From: Bin5 sp965221345
Lineage (GTDB): Bacteria > Chloroflexota > Anaerolineae > Caldilineales > Caldilineaceae
Assembly: GCA_965221345.1 (NCBI GenBank)
Contig: CBDCSD010000001.1
Coordinates: 310,001 to 374,000, forward strand
Length of the DNA: 64,000 nt
Reading direction: 5' to 3'
Under the pieces are notes generated by a model. The model worked only from the letters and a program-made list of their open reading frames with translations, made no database searches and was not told where the DNA came from. Both the position numbers and the translations under genes were made by a program. How positions within the stretch are numbered: the first letter of the stretch is position 1; each line of letters opens with the position of its first letter. Shown piece after piece: positions 17,325 through 25,447 of the stretch.

Positions 17325-19868
17325 ATGGAATTGAAAGACTACCAAGCCAGTGCCCTTGACGACTTCACCCGCTGGTTGGATGTTCTGAATGACGCGCAGA
17401 TTCAAGTTGATTCTGCCATAGTCGCGTTGACGAATGCAGGGGCTGATGTCAGCATCCTTGATGCTGTTCGCAATTACCCCCAAGCCGCCTGGCAGCAGTT
17501 GCAGGCCAACGGCGGCGTTCCCGCCACCGCTGGCGAATACGTTTCACGCACTGACGAAGCCGGCCGTCCAATTCCGCATATCTGTTTCAAAGTTCCCACT
17601 GGTGGGGGCAAGACCCTGCTGGCCGCCGCCGCCCTCGAGCGATTGAACAAGCAGACAGGTCTTACATTGTGGATAACGCCAACCCGCGCCATTTACCAAC
17701 AAACCAAAGACGCATTGAAGAACCGTGAGCATCCCTACCGGCAGATGCTGGAACGGGCCAGCGGCGGCCGCGTCAAGCTGCTGGAAAAGGACGATCTGTT
17801 CACGGCAGCGGATGTGGAGAACTATCTATGTGTAATGTTGCTGTCGTTGTCCGCTGCCAACTGGCAGAAGAAGAAAGATTTCCTGCGCATGTTCCGCGAT
17901 TCCGGACGCTATCCAACGTTCTTTCCTGACAGCGACGTTGCCCTGGCGGACGCTGGGTTGCTGAACGCCTATCCAGATCTGGAGCGTACCTCAAAGGATG
18001 GCCCCGTCAAGCACAGCCTGTTTAATGTTTTCAAAATGATGCGCTCAGTGGTTGTTTTGGATGAGGCGCACAAAGCCTACGGAAAACGCAAGCGTGCAGA
18101 CAAAGAAGAATTCGTGCGCTCCGTCAATCGCCTCGATCCCAGCCTTGTGATCGAACTGTCGGCGACTCCAAACAAAGGAATCAGCAACTTGTTGGTGGAC
18201 GTCACAGGTGTCCAGCTTAAGAACGAAGAGATGATAAAGCTGCCGATACAGGTTACTTCCTTTACCAACGCGGAATGGCAGTACACGCTGGCGCAGGCCC
18301 ATGAGGAACTGGAAAGACTGGAGGCGGAAGCGCAATCGCTCCAGCACAGCCAAGGGCGTTACATTCGCCCAATTGCCGTGGTCAGGGTGGAGCGGACCGG
18401 CAAGGACCAGCGGGATGGCGAACGTGTCCACGCCGAAGACGTGCGCGATTATTTGATTCAGAACCTAAGTGTTTCTCACAATGCCGTTGCAGTCAAGTCC
18501 TCGGAGAAGGATGAGTTGGGCCGCGCGTCCCTTTTGGACGAGCTTTCCCCTGTGCGCTGGATCATCACCAAGGCGGCTCTGATGGAAGGTTGGGATTGTC
18601 CATTCGCCTATCTGCTGGTTATGCTGGATAACACGCAGGCCCAGAAAGCCATTACCCAATTAGTGGGACGGGTGATGCGTCAGCCGGAGGCAAGACGCAC
18701 AGGCCAAGAAGCCCTCGATCAATGCTATGTATATTGTTGGAACACCAACGTGGGCACAGCTGTGACACACGTCAAGAACGGGTTGGAACGGGAAGGACTG
18801 ACCGGCTTGGGCGATTCTGTATGGGCAGCCAGGGAAAGCGATCTGCTGCCCGCCACCGTGCAACGGCGCTTGCGATATCAAGACCATGACATTTTTTTGC
18901 CGCTTGTCTTACACAGACATGGCACCGACTGGATAGACCTGGATTACCAACGCCATATTTTACCCTGTATCGATTGGGATTCGATACAGGGACCGGATTC
19001 GAATAGCACATTGTTGGACGCGGCCCAACGTAGGAGCGCGACGGTGGATGTGGGCGACATCCAACCAATTTACTATAAGCCGCAAGATTTATACATCGAT
19101 AAATCCGTCAATATTAGCTGGTTTGCCCGCCGTCTTTCCGATATCACACCAAATTCATGGCAGGCAGCCCGAATCGTGCATTCGTTCATTGACACATTGG
19201 GCAATAGAGGCCTAACTGGCGATCAAATCTATGACGGGCGCTCACATCACGCCCATGTCCTGCGCGATTATGTTAAGCGCGCTGTCGAAACGCGGGCAGA
19301 GGGAGTCTTTCATGGCAAACTGTGTAAGGGCGATATCCGCTTTGATCTAAGAGCTGGACAGCCCAATTATCGAATGACAAAATCCTACGAAATATCCAGC
19401 CTCCCAAGTGACGGTCTGCTGGCCAGGGGCGACGGCCAAACGATGCAACTCAGTCTTTTCGAGCCCATTTACACACAACAATTCGATTCTGAATTGGAAC
19501 GTAAATTCGCCTGCTACCTGGATGAGCAAGAGGCCTTGAAGTGGTGGCATAGGGTGGCTGTCGGCCAAGGAGGAGGATACTACTTGCGGGGCTGGAAACA
19601 GGAACGTATCTGGCCTGATTTTGTGGGGATGGCCGGTGAAACAGAAGGAGTGCCGCATATTCTAATTTATGAGACCAAAGGCGAGCATATGAAAGGTAAC
19701 CCGGATACTGATTACAAGGAGCGCGTACTGGAGACCTTACAGAATTCTTTCAACATCGGAACGATGTCTGTTGGCGAAGGACCTGCTAAAGGCATATTCC
19801 GACTTATCTTTACCGAGGTGGAGTTTCCCGAGGCCTTGGCAGACCTGCAAAACGTCTACGCAGCCTGA
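17325..19868 (+). CDS. res: type III restriction enzyme Res subunit
   Basis: An 847-residue SF2 helicase-nuclease. Motif I VPTGGGKTLL is near residues 87-96, motif II LDEAHK near 243-248, motif III ELSATPNKG near 278, and motif VI QLVGRVMRQP near 445. The C-terminal PD-(D/E)xK nuclease is indicated by WPDFVGM and YETKGEH near 765-790. The complex with Mod cuts unmodified DNA at a distance from its sites. AGGGAG seven bases before the ATG supports the start. Length and motif set are those of an intact enzyme, so the system is probably functional. The R1 repeat begins four bases past the stop. Confidence 0.94.
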   Translation: MELKDYQASALDDFTRWLDVLNDAQIQVDSAIVALTNAGADVSILDAVRNYPQAAWQQLQANGGVPATAGEYVSRTDEAGRPIPHICFKVPTGGGKTLLAAAALERLNKQTGLTLWITPTRAIYQQTKDALKNREHPYRQMLERASGGRVKLLEKDDLFTAADVENYLCVMLLSLSAANWQKKKDFLRMFRDSGRYPTFFPDSDVALADAGLLNAYPDLERTSKDGPVKHSLFNVFKMMRSVVVLDEAHKAYGKRKRADKEEFVRSVNRLDPSLVIELSATPNKGISNLLVDVTGVQLKNEEMIKLPIQVTSFTNAEWQYTLAQAHEELERLEAEAQSLQHSQGRYIRPIAVVRVERTGKDQRDGERVHAEDVRDYLIQNLSVSHNAVAVKSSEKDELGRASLLDELSPVRWIITKAALMEGWDCPFAYLLVMLDNTQAQKAITQLVGRVMRQPEARRTGQEALDQCYVYCWNTNVGTAVTHVKNGLEREGLTGLGDSVWAARESDLLPATVQRRLRYQDHDIFLPLVLHRHGTDWIDLDYQRHILPCIDWDSIQGPDSNSTLLDAAQRRSATVDVGDIQPIYYKPQDLYIDKSVNISWFARRLSDITPNSWQAARIVHSFIDTLGNRGLTGDQIYDGRSHHAHVLRDYVKRAVETRAEGVFHGKLCKGDIRFDLRAGQPNYRMTKSYEISSLPSDGLLARGDGQTMQLSLFEPIYTQQFDSELERKFACYLDEQEALKWWHRVAVGQGGGYYLRGWKQERIWPDFVGMAGETEGVPHILIYETKGEHMKGNPDTDYKERVLETLQNSFNIGTMSVGEGPAKGIFRLIFTEVEFPEALADLQNVYAA

Positions 19869-19872
19869 TCTC

Positions 19873-19903
19873 TATGGTTGGCCCCAATGACTAGACCGCG
19901 AAA
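19873..19903 (+). repeat. defence-island repeat R1
   Basis: Starts TATGGTTGGCCCCAAT and continues ACTAGACCGCGAAA; 28 of 31 positions match R4 at 23690-23720. It lies just after the res stop codon. Confidence 0.85.
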
Positions 19904-20123
19904 GGCGGTGGCTACGTACCCACTCCCCTTTGGAACACCCCTTGCATACCACGCCATTATTATCCCGCATGTGCTCAAACGCCGGACGCCCCCGCTTCCA
20001 CCGGCGCGATCCCTTGCGTACGCGCCTCCGTGCAGCTACTCGTCACCCTGATGCTCACGCAGATACCTGTTGACCTGTTCGCCGTCTTCGCGTTCTTTGT
20101 CCCCCTTGATGATGATCGCTGCG

Positions 20124-21806
20124 TCAACCAAGCCACCATTCCTTTCTTAGAGCGCGTATTAGCCTCTTCTGACGCCTCTGGAGAACCTCTGGCGTCCAAT
20201 CCGTTTCGCTCAGAACTTGCGTAGTAAGAGCGAATGTTGCAACTCCTCCTCTTTGGAAATACGCTTCCTTTTTCTTGTTGAAATCGTAATTCTGAGCGCT
20301 AGAATTCTTTCTGCGAGACAAAAGAACAAGGTTTGCAAGCTTGCCGGTCCATTCCGCCCTTTCGTCTTCGTCTGGGAACTTCCTGAGCCATTTCGATTTT
20401 TTATCCGGATTCTGAGGCAACACGTGCTCAATAGTTATCGTCGGATAGTCATAACGAACTCCAACATCACTCAACAGACTGTTAAGCCGCAGCAGCAGGG
20501 GTCTCCGCACCCGCAAATGGGAGTATATCTGGCCGTCCAACACTCTAAGAATCTCCGACTTTTCGTCGGCCAAGAGTTGAAGAGGCGAAGATGCGCTAAA
20601 GAGGTCCTCCTCCTTTTCAATTGCACGAAGGATCTCCGCATACCTGCGTATGCGCTGATTGATGTTTGCCCGCAAAATGAACAAACCGTATGCCAATCTC
20701 TCCAAGTACTTAAAGAATTGGCTAAGCGCGACTGCATCAGTAGGGTTGCGCTTAAGAAAAGTCAACGCAGGCGGGATCCAGTCGAAGTTATCGAGTCCAT
20801 TCAGATATCGCAATAAATTGTTCACATCCTCGGCGCCTGCTTCACTCCTGTATGAGGCGTCAGTTAAGATTTCATACGCGTCCGCGTAAGGTTCAAGTAC
20901 ATCGTCGATGAATTCTCTGCCTTGGACTCGACTCAAAACATTGTCCTGAAATTCCTGCTGTAGCGTTCCACGCATTTTGCTCTTCATAAAGATCATGCGA
21001 ATATGGGCGAAGAGCTCTCTGAAACTGTCTCGGCTCAGTTCCTCCTCCATATCTTCCCATTTTTCTGTGTATTCGGTTCGGATATTTTCATCCAGGCCAC
21101 CGATTATGTCTGCCTTCAATATGTCAGTTGGAGACAAATCCAGCCCTCTATCATTCAACACTGAGAAGATGCGATATGCTGAACTCTGGTCGGATGTCGA
21201 AACGACAACGAGATAGCAGCGTTGAACTGTAAACTGCGCAAGTGTGTTACGTCGTTCATCGCTACGTTGTGAGAGTTTGGTCCACAGGTACTTGGCATTC
21301 TCGAATATTCTCTTTTGGCTGTCCGACATGCCTCCTGGGGGATTTTCAAGAAAGTCGGACAGCCTACCAATTTCCTGTATGTTATTCTGAAAGAATGCTG
21401 TATCTCTCTTCCGCACACCGAGCCGGTACCTTCCTACAATTCCCATGACCACGTTGCTCTGTTCACGAATGCACTGCGTAAGTGCTTCTTGAAACTCTTG
21501 GCTACTGGAGAGTTCCCGCAGAACGCATAGAAGAATTGTCAGCGTCGTGATGCGTTGCTGTCCATCAACAATGTGGGCCAAGCTGTTTATAGGCTGTTTG
21601 ATAATGACGATGCTGCCAAGAAAATAGGGAGCCTTGTCTTGAATGTTTATCCCGTTTCCTATCGCGTAGTCTAGGTCGTCCAACAGATCGTCAACCTGTT
21701 CCGTTGTCCAAGCATATGGTCGTTGATAATCGGGAATTTCGAAACGAAAATCATTAGAAAAGATTCGGCTTAGGTCCAACTCTTTGGCTTCGATTGTCTC
21801 TGACAT
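20124..21806 (-). CDS. GmrSD-like DUF262/DUF1524 restriction protein
   Basis: A 560-residue protein. The N-terminal DUF262 (ParB-like) domain shows IPDYQRPYAW (about 23-32) and HIVDGQQRITTLTILL (about 79-94). The C-terminal DUF1524 HNH-type domain shows ITIEHVLPQNP and NLVLLSRRKNSSAQN with the catalytic histidine. This fusion is the architecture of GmrSD-type enzymes, which cleave DNA with modified cytosines (type IV restriction), and of the nuclease partners of phosphorothioate systems. GGAG precedes the ATG at 21806. Transcribed opposite to mod-res. Codon use is more AT-rich than the chromosome backbone. Confidence 0.92.
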   Translation of the reverse strand: MSETIEAKELDLSRIFSNDFRFEIPDYQRPYAWTTEQVDDLLDDLDYAIGNGINIQDKAPYFLGSIVIIKQPINSLAHIVDGQQRITTLTILLCVLRELSSSQEFQEALTQCIREQSNVVMGIVGRYRLGVRKRDTAFFQNNIQEIGRLSDFLENPPGGMSDSQKRIFENAKYLWTKLSQRSDERRNTLAQFTVQRCYLVVVSTSDQSSAYRIFSVLNDRGLDLSPTDILKADIIGGLDENIRTEYTEKWEDMEEELSRDSFRELFAHIRMIFMKSKMRGTLQQEFQDNVLSRVQGREFIDDVLEPYADAYEILTDASYRSEAGAEDVNNLLRYLNGLDNFDWIPPALTFLKRNPTDAVALSQFFKYLERLAYGLFILRANINQRIRRYAEILRAIEKEEDLFSASSPLQLLADEKSEILRVLDGQIYSHLRVRRPLLLRLNSLLSDVGVRYDYPTITIEHVLPQNPDKKSKWLRKFPDEDERAEWTGKLANLVLLSRRKNSSAQNYDFNKKKEAYFQRGGVATFALTTQVLSETDWTPEVLQRRQKRLIRALRKEWWLG

Positions 21807-21845
21807 TTACATTCTCCTCTATTGTCCGGGGAACAACTGGTAGAT

Positions 21846-21876
21846 TATGGTGGGTCCCAATGTTTGGACCATGGAA
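21846..21876 (+). repeat. defence-island repeat R2, divergent copy
   Basis: TATGGTGGGTCCCAAT then TTTGGACCATGGAA; about 22 of 31 positions match R4. It contains the dyad GGTCC-N8-GGACC. Lies 40 bases upstream of the DUF262 gene start. Confidence 0.6.
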
Positions 21877-21919
21877 GCCTGGTAAAGCTCACGTTCCTTT
21901 CTTTCCCGGGCACGGTTGG

Positions 21920-22342
21920 TTACCGGCTCAGTATCTCTTCGTACCTCTTCCGGCGCTCCTCCAGCCAAGCTGCTGCTTCATCCCAAATCCAGAAGTTGCG
22001 CGTTCCCCCTTCACACCTGAAACTTGAGACGAACCACAAGCTGTCTTCACTGTAGGTTAAATCTTCAAATCCCTCTTCAAAACACTGACGGAACGGGTCG
22101 ACACGCTGCTGAACGCCAATTCGAGGCTCGCTATCTCTTCCTGCCACGCATACGCCGACAGTGATCGTGCCTAACCACTGTTTGACGTAAAGGTCAGCCT
22201 TCTCGATCCTATATCGAGGGTTTGAAATTCCATAGCCTTCCAAAAATTTTTCTGCCTTTGGCGTTTCCGGATGCACCTCGGCGTAGTTTTTCCAGAAAGC
22301 CCTTCGGAACCTGACATTCTGGCTCCTGACTGAATGATTCAT
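21920..22342 (-). CDS. hypothetical protein, possibly DUF4268-like
   Basis: A 140-residue soluble protein: FRRAFWKNYAEVHPET near the start, a central YVKQWLGTITVGVCVAG strand-rich segment, and a C-terminal helix EAAAWLEERRKRYEEIL. The layout resembles DUF4268 domains that accompany restriction or nuclease proteins, but similarity is faint. AAGGGG precedes the ATG. Its start overlaps the stop of the upstream ORF by ATGA, so the two are translationally coupled. Found between repeats R2 and R3. Confidence 0.55.
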   Translation of the reverse strand: MNHSVRSQNVRFRRAFWKNYAEVHPETPKAEKFLEGYGISNPRYRIEKADLYVKQWLGTITVGVCVAGRDSEPRIGVQQRVDPFRQCFEEGFEDLTYSEDSLWFVSSFRCEGGTRNFWIWDEAAAWLEERRKRYEEILSR

Positions 22343-22527
22343 GTCGCCCCTTCCTTGCGTTGTGTCCGATCATGTATGATAGCGCCCAACGCGTATTCGT
22401 GCCCGATTTCGGCGGGCAGGTCGTCGTGGACGTCTTTGGCCTCCCTGTAGCCGTGGGAGAGGCGGAAGTCGTCCACTAGCGCCCCGTCCACTAGGATCCG
22501 TCTGCCTCCCCCCCGGACGAACCCCAT
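22339..22527 (-). pseudogene. fragment of a restriction-enzyme N-terminus
   Basis: A 62-residue frame with VDDFRLSHGYREAKDVHDDL, matching the catalytic PD-(D/E)xK-like segment (D...EAKD..DDL) seen at the N-terminus of large type IIG-like restriction-methylation enzymes. Nothing resembling the rest of such an enzyme follows, and the sequence after the motif diverges. It may be a truncated relic, or a small protein now coupled to the downstream gene through an ATGA overlap. Function is uncertain. Confidence 0.4.
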
Positions 22528-22855
22528 ATTCCGGCATTAGCGTCCACCTACACTGCCCTACGCGTTGTTAGAGGATGGACTGGGACGCGGCGCGCACCGC
22601 TGTCTCGTGCGTGACGCCGAGCCGGGTGAATGGGTCGAACGCGACGTAGTAGGAATTGTCGACTTGTAGGTGGGTTTGAGGAAAAGGGAGGACATGGTTG
22701 GTTGGGTTGGCGCGGGTCGTGGTAGAGTCAGCCTGAGTATAATACACCATTCGCCGCTGATCCGCGGCTGCCCCAACCGTTTGGATGCAGTTAATTGCCT
22801 CCATTTCGTGGTCTAGTAATTGGGACCGCTCATAACAACCATAGGAGTTAGTTCC
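22528..22855. other. non-coding interval carrying repeat R3
   Basis: About 330 bases between the minus-strand fragment and the abortive-infection-like gene. The minus frame 22999-22568 crosses the repeat and the next gene and is not supported. The only clear element is R3. Confidence 0.6.
22801..22824 (-). repeat. defence-island repeat R3, inverted copy
   Basis: The reverse complement of 23700-23723 over all 24 bases (begins CCATTTCGTGG, ends TAATTGGG). With R4 it makes a perfect inverted pair enclosing one gene. Confidence 0.92.
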
Positions 22856-23680
22856 GTGAGCAGTCTTACCGGTGCAGATAAACTGATTCTTGAGGAAATA
22901 TTGGGCATGGGTAGTGGATATGTTCTGGACTTCAGCGATGTAAGCTTCGGGCAGTTTTTTGGCAGCTACAACGTCGATATCCACGATATACGGTATCAAA
23001 CTTTCGGCACTTCCAAGGCCAACAAGATGCGTGCATTTTGGAAATGGGAATCTGATGAGCTTGTAGGGCGAATCTTATCTGAATTGTTTGAAGTGTGTGA
23101 GGTGCTTTACGGTGCTGCGGGTCACGAACGAGATTCCGTGTTACTGAAAAAAGGTGGCCAGATTGTTGCCCGTCTTTCGGGAGTGTACCCCGATACGAAC
23201 TCTGTAACAGATAGGGAGAATTCGTACAAAGGCTTTGAGGTATCAAACATCCAGAACCTGCCAGTGGCCCCCGCCGTGGCCGATATAATTCTGGATCGAC
23301 TGGAGGAGGCCCAGAAGTGTCAGTCCGTGGGAGCATACTTGTCTGTCATTTTCCAGTGTGGCAGCGTTTTAGAGGCGGTTCTCCTCGGTGCGGCGGAAAA
23401 GGATCCGAAAGGGTTTAACAGATCAGCGAGCAGTCCTAAACGAGACGGCAAGCCCAAGGTCTTCCGGGAATGGTCTCTGTCGGAGTTTATTAATGTGGCA
23501 AGTGATATAGGGTTGCTACAGCAGGACGTGAAGACATTCAGTCACGGGTTACGGGAATTCAGAAATTACATTCACCCGGAACAACAGATGAGTTCGGGCT
23601 TCAAACCTGACAAACACACAGCCGAGTTGTGTTTCAATGCACTCAAGGCTGCTCTAGCCGACGTATCAGGTGAACGCTAA
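22856..23680 (+). CDS. abortive-infection-like protein
   Basis: A protein of 274 residues. The N-terminus (LTGADKLILEEILGMGSG, then YVLDFSDVSFGQFF) resembles a domain found at the N-terminus of AbiJ-like and other abortive-infection proteins. The C-terminal half has SVIFQCGSVLEAVLLG and LREFRNYIHPEQQ, with Arg and His spaced as in HEPN-type RNase motifs, which suggests growth arrest on phage infection. The GTG at 22856 is preferred: GGAG lies eight bases before it, while the TTG start at 22820 overlaps repeat R3. The gene is alone between the inverted repeats R3 and R4. Confidence 0.65.
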   Translation: MSSLTGADKLILEEILGMGSGYVLDFSDVSFGQFFGSYNVDIHDIRYQTFGTSKANKMRAFWKWESDELVGRILSELFEVCEVLYGAAGHERDSVLLKKGGQIVARLSGVYPDTNSVTDRENSYKGFEVSNIQNLPVAPAVADIILDRLEEAQKCQSVGAYLSVIFQCGSVLEAVLLGAAEKDPKGFNRSASSPKRDGKPKVFREWSLSEFINVASDIGLLQQDVKTFSHGLREFRNYIHPEQQMSSGFKPDKHTAELCFNALKAALADVSGER

Positions 23681-23689
23681 TCGGGTGTG

Positions 23690-23723
23690 TATGGTTAGCC
23701 CCAATTACTAGACCACGAAATGG
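23690..23723 (+). repeat. defence-island repeat R4
   Basis: TATGGTTAGCCCCAATTAC followed by TAGACCACGAAATGG, nine bases after the stop of the abortive-infection-like gene. Direct copy of R1 and perfect inverse of R3 over 24 bases. Confidence 0.92.
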
Positions 23724-23890
23724 GGAAAATAAGGTGTATCCAGACAGATGCTGCAAATGCCCCAGAGTGTCGTCATCGTATCTTAGCATCTGGATTTATC
23801 CCTCCACTTATTCGACAAACTGCTCCATTATACACATTAGATCGTAGTCCAGGTTATGGGCCCCATCTTAGAGGTCCACAAGGAGGAGCG

Positions 23891-24172
23891 ATGAAATTAA
23901 AGAGGATCGATGTAGTCGATTTCTTAGATAGCGATGAAGCACTAGTGGAGTATCTGAACGCTGCGCTAGCCGAAAACGACCCGAAGTAATTCGCCAAGGC
24001 GCTCGGCAACGTAGCACGCGCCAAAGGGATGTCCTCTATCGCCGATGTCAGTGGGGTAGGGCGGCAATCCCTTTACCGGGCACTCTTGGACGAAGGCAAC
24101 CCCCGGATCGATACACTGTTCAAAGTCCTGGAAGCCCTGAACATCCGGCTTGCCATCGCGGTGAACAGGTGA
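23891..24172 (+). pseudogene. HigA-like addiction-module antidote, nonsense mutation
   Basis: The ATG at 23891 has an excellent AGGAGG. It encodes VVDFLDSDEALVEYLNAAL and AENDPK, then TAA at 23987-23989. The same frame continues FAKALGNVARAKGMSSIADV, GRQSLYRALLDEGNPRIDTL and FKVLEALNIRLAIA to 24172. Together this is a full-length antidote of the HigA-like helix-turn-helix family (about 93 residues). A paralogue at 27410 reads AGC TAC where this copy reads AAG TAA, so the stop is a recent point change. No RelE/HigB-type toxin gene is next to it. A good terminator follows. Confidence 0.85.
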
Positions 24173-24206
24173 CAGCCTCCTTCAGTTCACTCTCTGTTGA
24201 CAGAAT

Positions 24207-24240
24207 AAAGTCCTCGCTGTCCTGCCAGCGGGGACTTTTT
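24207..24240 (+). terminator. rho-independent terminator
   Basis: A 13-bp stem with one G-U pair (AAAGTCCTCGCTG), 6-nt loop, and TTTTT directly at the stem end, 35 bases beyond the antitoxin pseudogene. Confidence 0.88.
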
Positions 24241-24294
24241 CATTCCGGAAAAGATTAGGCCGCCGGTATTTGCGTACTAGGCGAACGTCAGAGA

Positions 24295-24552
24295 TCACCT
24301 GGGCAACCCTCGTTCGTTGTAAAGCAGGTCTCCGTGCTCAACTGCAGCCGGCCCCGGCGCAAGCAGAGCGGCGCAGCGTTGGCCGATGGCATGCAGTTCC
24401 TGTGCCAGCAAAGTGGCATCCCGTTTGCGCCGCTCGCGTTCCAATTGCTCGCGTATCGCAATCGTGACCGCGCCTGTCGGTGTTTCGCCCGTCAACCGGG
24501 CCAATTCATCGGCCATCCGGCAGGTCTCAGCGTCGCTGATATTGAGACTCAT
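24295..24552 (-). CDS. orphan VapB-like antitoxin
   Basis: An 85-residue protein of the Rv0623/PSK-type VapB family: MSLNISDAETCRMADELARL, TGETPTGAVTIAIREQLERE and the typical ending LLYNERGLPR. The N-terminal ribbon-helix-helix-like part binds operator DNA and the C-terminal tail neutralises a VapC RNase. The expected vapC directly downstream (below 24295) is missing; the terminator and pseudogene occupy that place. It could cross-act with the PIN toxin at 24663-25076 or be a leftover that guards against incoming vapC. Confidence 0.8.
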   Translation of the reverse strand: MSLNISDAETCRMADELARLTGETPTGAVTIAIREQLERERRKRDATLLAQELHAIGQRCAALLAPGPAAVEHGDLLYNERGLPR

Positions 24553-24662
24553 CAGTTGCCTCCAGGTAAGACATTTCGCCCGCGCGCCGCAACGCAGCCT
24601 CGTAGCCCGCTAGAGCGCGGTAGCGTCGGGTCGAGTCGCGTGCTGTCTCTGGCTCGTTGTCG

Positions 24663-25076
24663 TCATTGGCGCTGACCTTCGAAGGGATTATGCAATTCCA
24701 CGCCAAACTGACCAAAGTCACTCACATTCCGAGTGACCACAGTCAGTCGGTACACGATGGCTGTTGCCGCGATCATCGCGTCTTCTGTGATCGTGTTCGA
24801 CTTCCTATGCATGAGCCGTGCCCACTCCCGGAAGACGGGCGCGTCCATAGGCAATACACCGTAGGAAGCCAAGACTTTGTCCAGCCAGGTCTCCAACTCC
24901 TCTGCCTTCGTACTATCCTGCTCGCGGGTGATCTCAATTCCCGCCTGTATCTCTCCAACCGTAACTGCAGACACGAAAAGCTGTTCTGCCGGCACCTTCG
25001 CAATCCAATCGAGGACCGCGCCATGTGGTCGGGGACGACGCAACTCCGAGACCACGTTGGTGTCGAGGAGATACAT
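24663..25076 (-). CDS. PIN-domain toxin (VapC/FitB type)
   Basis: A 137-residue PIN ribonuclease. MYLLDTNVVSELRR at the N-terminus gives the first catalytic aspartate; AVTVGEIQAGIE gives the conserved glutamate; TITEDAMIAATAI and TVVTRNVSDF give the later acidic residues. The start at 25076 fits the family; the ORF's 21-residue upstream extension does not. The start lies four bases after the stop of the Phd-like antitoxin, the usual antitoxin-toxin order and spacing. The toxin likely cleaves tRNA or other RNA when the antitoxin is lost. Confidence 0.9.
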   Translation of the reverse strand: MYLLDTNVVSELRRPRPHGAVLDWIAKVPAEQLFVSAVTVGEIQAGIEITREQDSTKAEELETWLDKVLASYGVLPMDAPVFREWARLMHRKSNTITEDAMIAATAIVYRLTVVTRNVSDFGQFGVELHNPFEGQRQ

Positions 25077-25080
25077 TACG

Positions 25081-25344
25081 CTACTCCACAGCCAAGGGTG
25101 TACGGCGGCGATGCTGTCGGCGCGGCGGCGTAAGGTCATCGGTCCGTGCCTCAGGCGCGAGGAGCAACTCCTTCAGGTCCGGCTTGGTCATCCGCTCCAG
25201 CCTCCGCCACTGCTCGATTGGAAGGAGCACAGCAGTTTCGACTCCGCGCCTGGTCACGATCTGTGGCCCTTCTGCCAGAGTGGTATCCAACAACTCGCTG
25301 AATCTCGACTTGGCATCCTGAACAGGCCATCTCCTGCCCATCAT
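25081..25344 (-). CDS. Phd/YefM-type antitoxin
   Basis: An 87-residue antitoxin: WPVQDAKSRFSELLDTTLAE, then GPQIVTRRGVETAVLLPIEQW, which is the conserved Phd N-terminal DNA-binding and dimer domain. The C-terminal tail (about residues 60-87) is charged and should wrap the PIN toxin encoded four bases downstream. The start MMGRR has two adjacent Met codons; either is possible. The pair is a type II toxin-antitoxin operon closing the right side of the defence island. Confidence 0.88.
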   Translation of the reverse strand: MMGRRWPVQDAKSRFSELLDTTLAEGPQIVTRRGVETAVLLPIEQWRRLERMTKPDLKELLLAPEARTDDLTPPRRQHRRRTPLAVE

Positions 25345-25447
25345 TCACTCCATTTTCTATTTGTCTGACTAGCTACCTGACTAGCCCCCAGACTAAGTAA
25401 GATTGTCACTTGTGTCAAGTTGGCGAAAGGCTTGCGTGCATCCCAAC

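Noticed and set aside
22568..22999. 143-residue minus ORF between the nuclease fragment and the abortive-infection gene
   Set aside because: It crosses repeat R3 and overlaps the real gene; no family similarity.
19873..23723. Integron attC sites for R1-R4
   Set aside because: The R-box consensus GTTRRRY is not met, the dyad is short, and no integron integrase is seen.
24527..24721. Small minus ORF between the PIN toxin and VapB-like genes
   Set aside because: It overlaps both neighbours and shows no motif or ribosome binding site.
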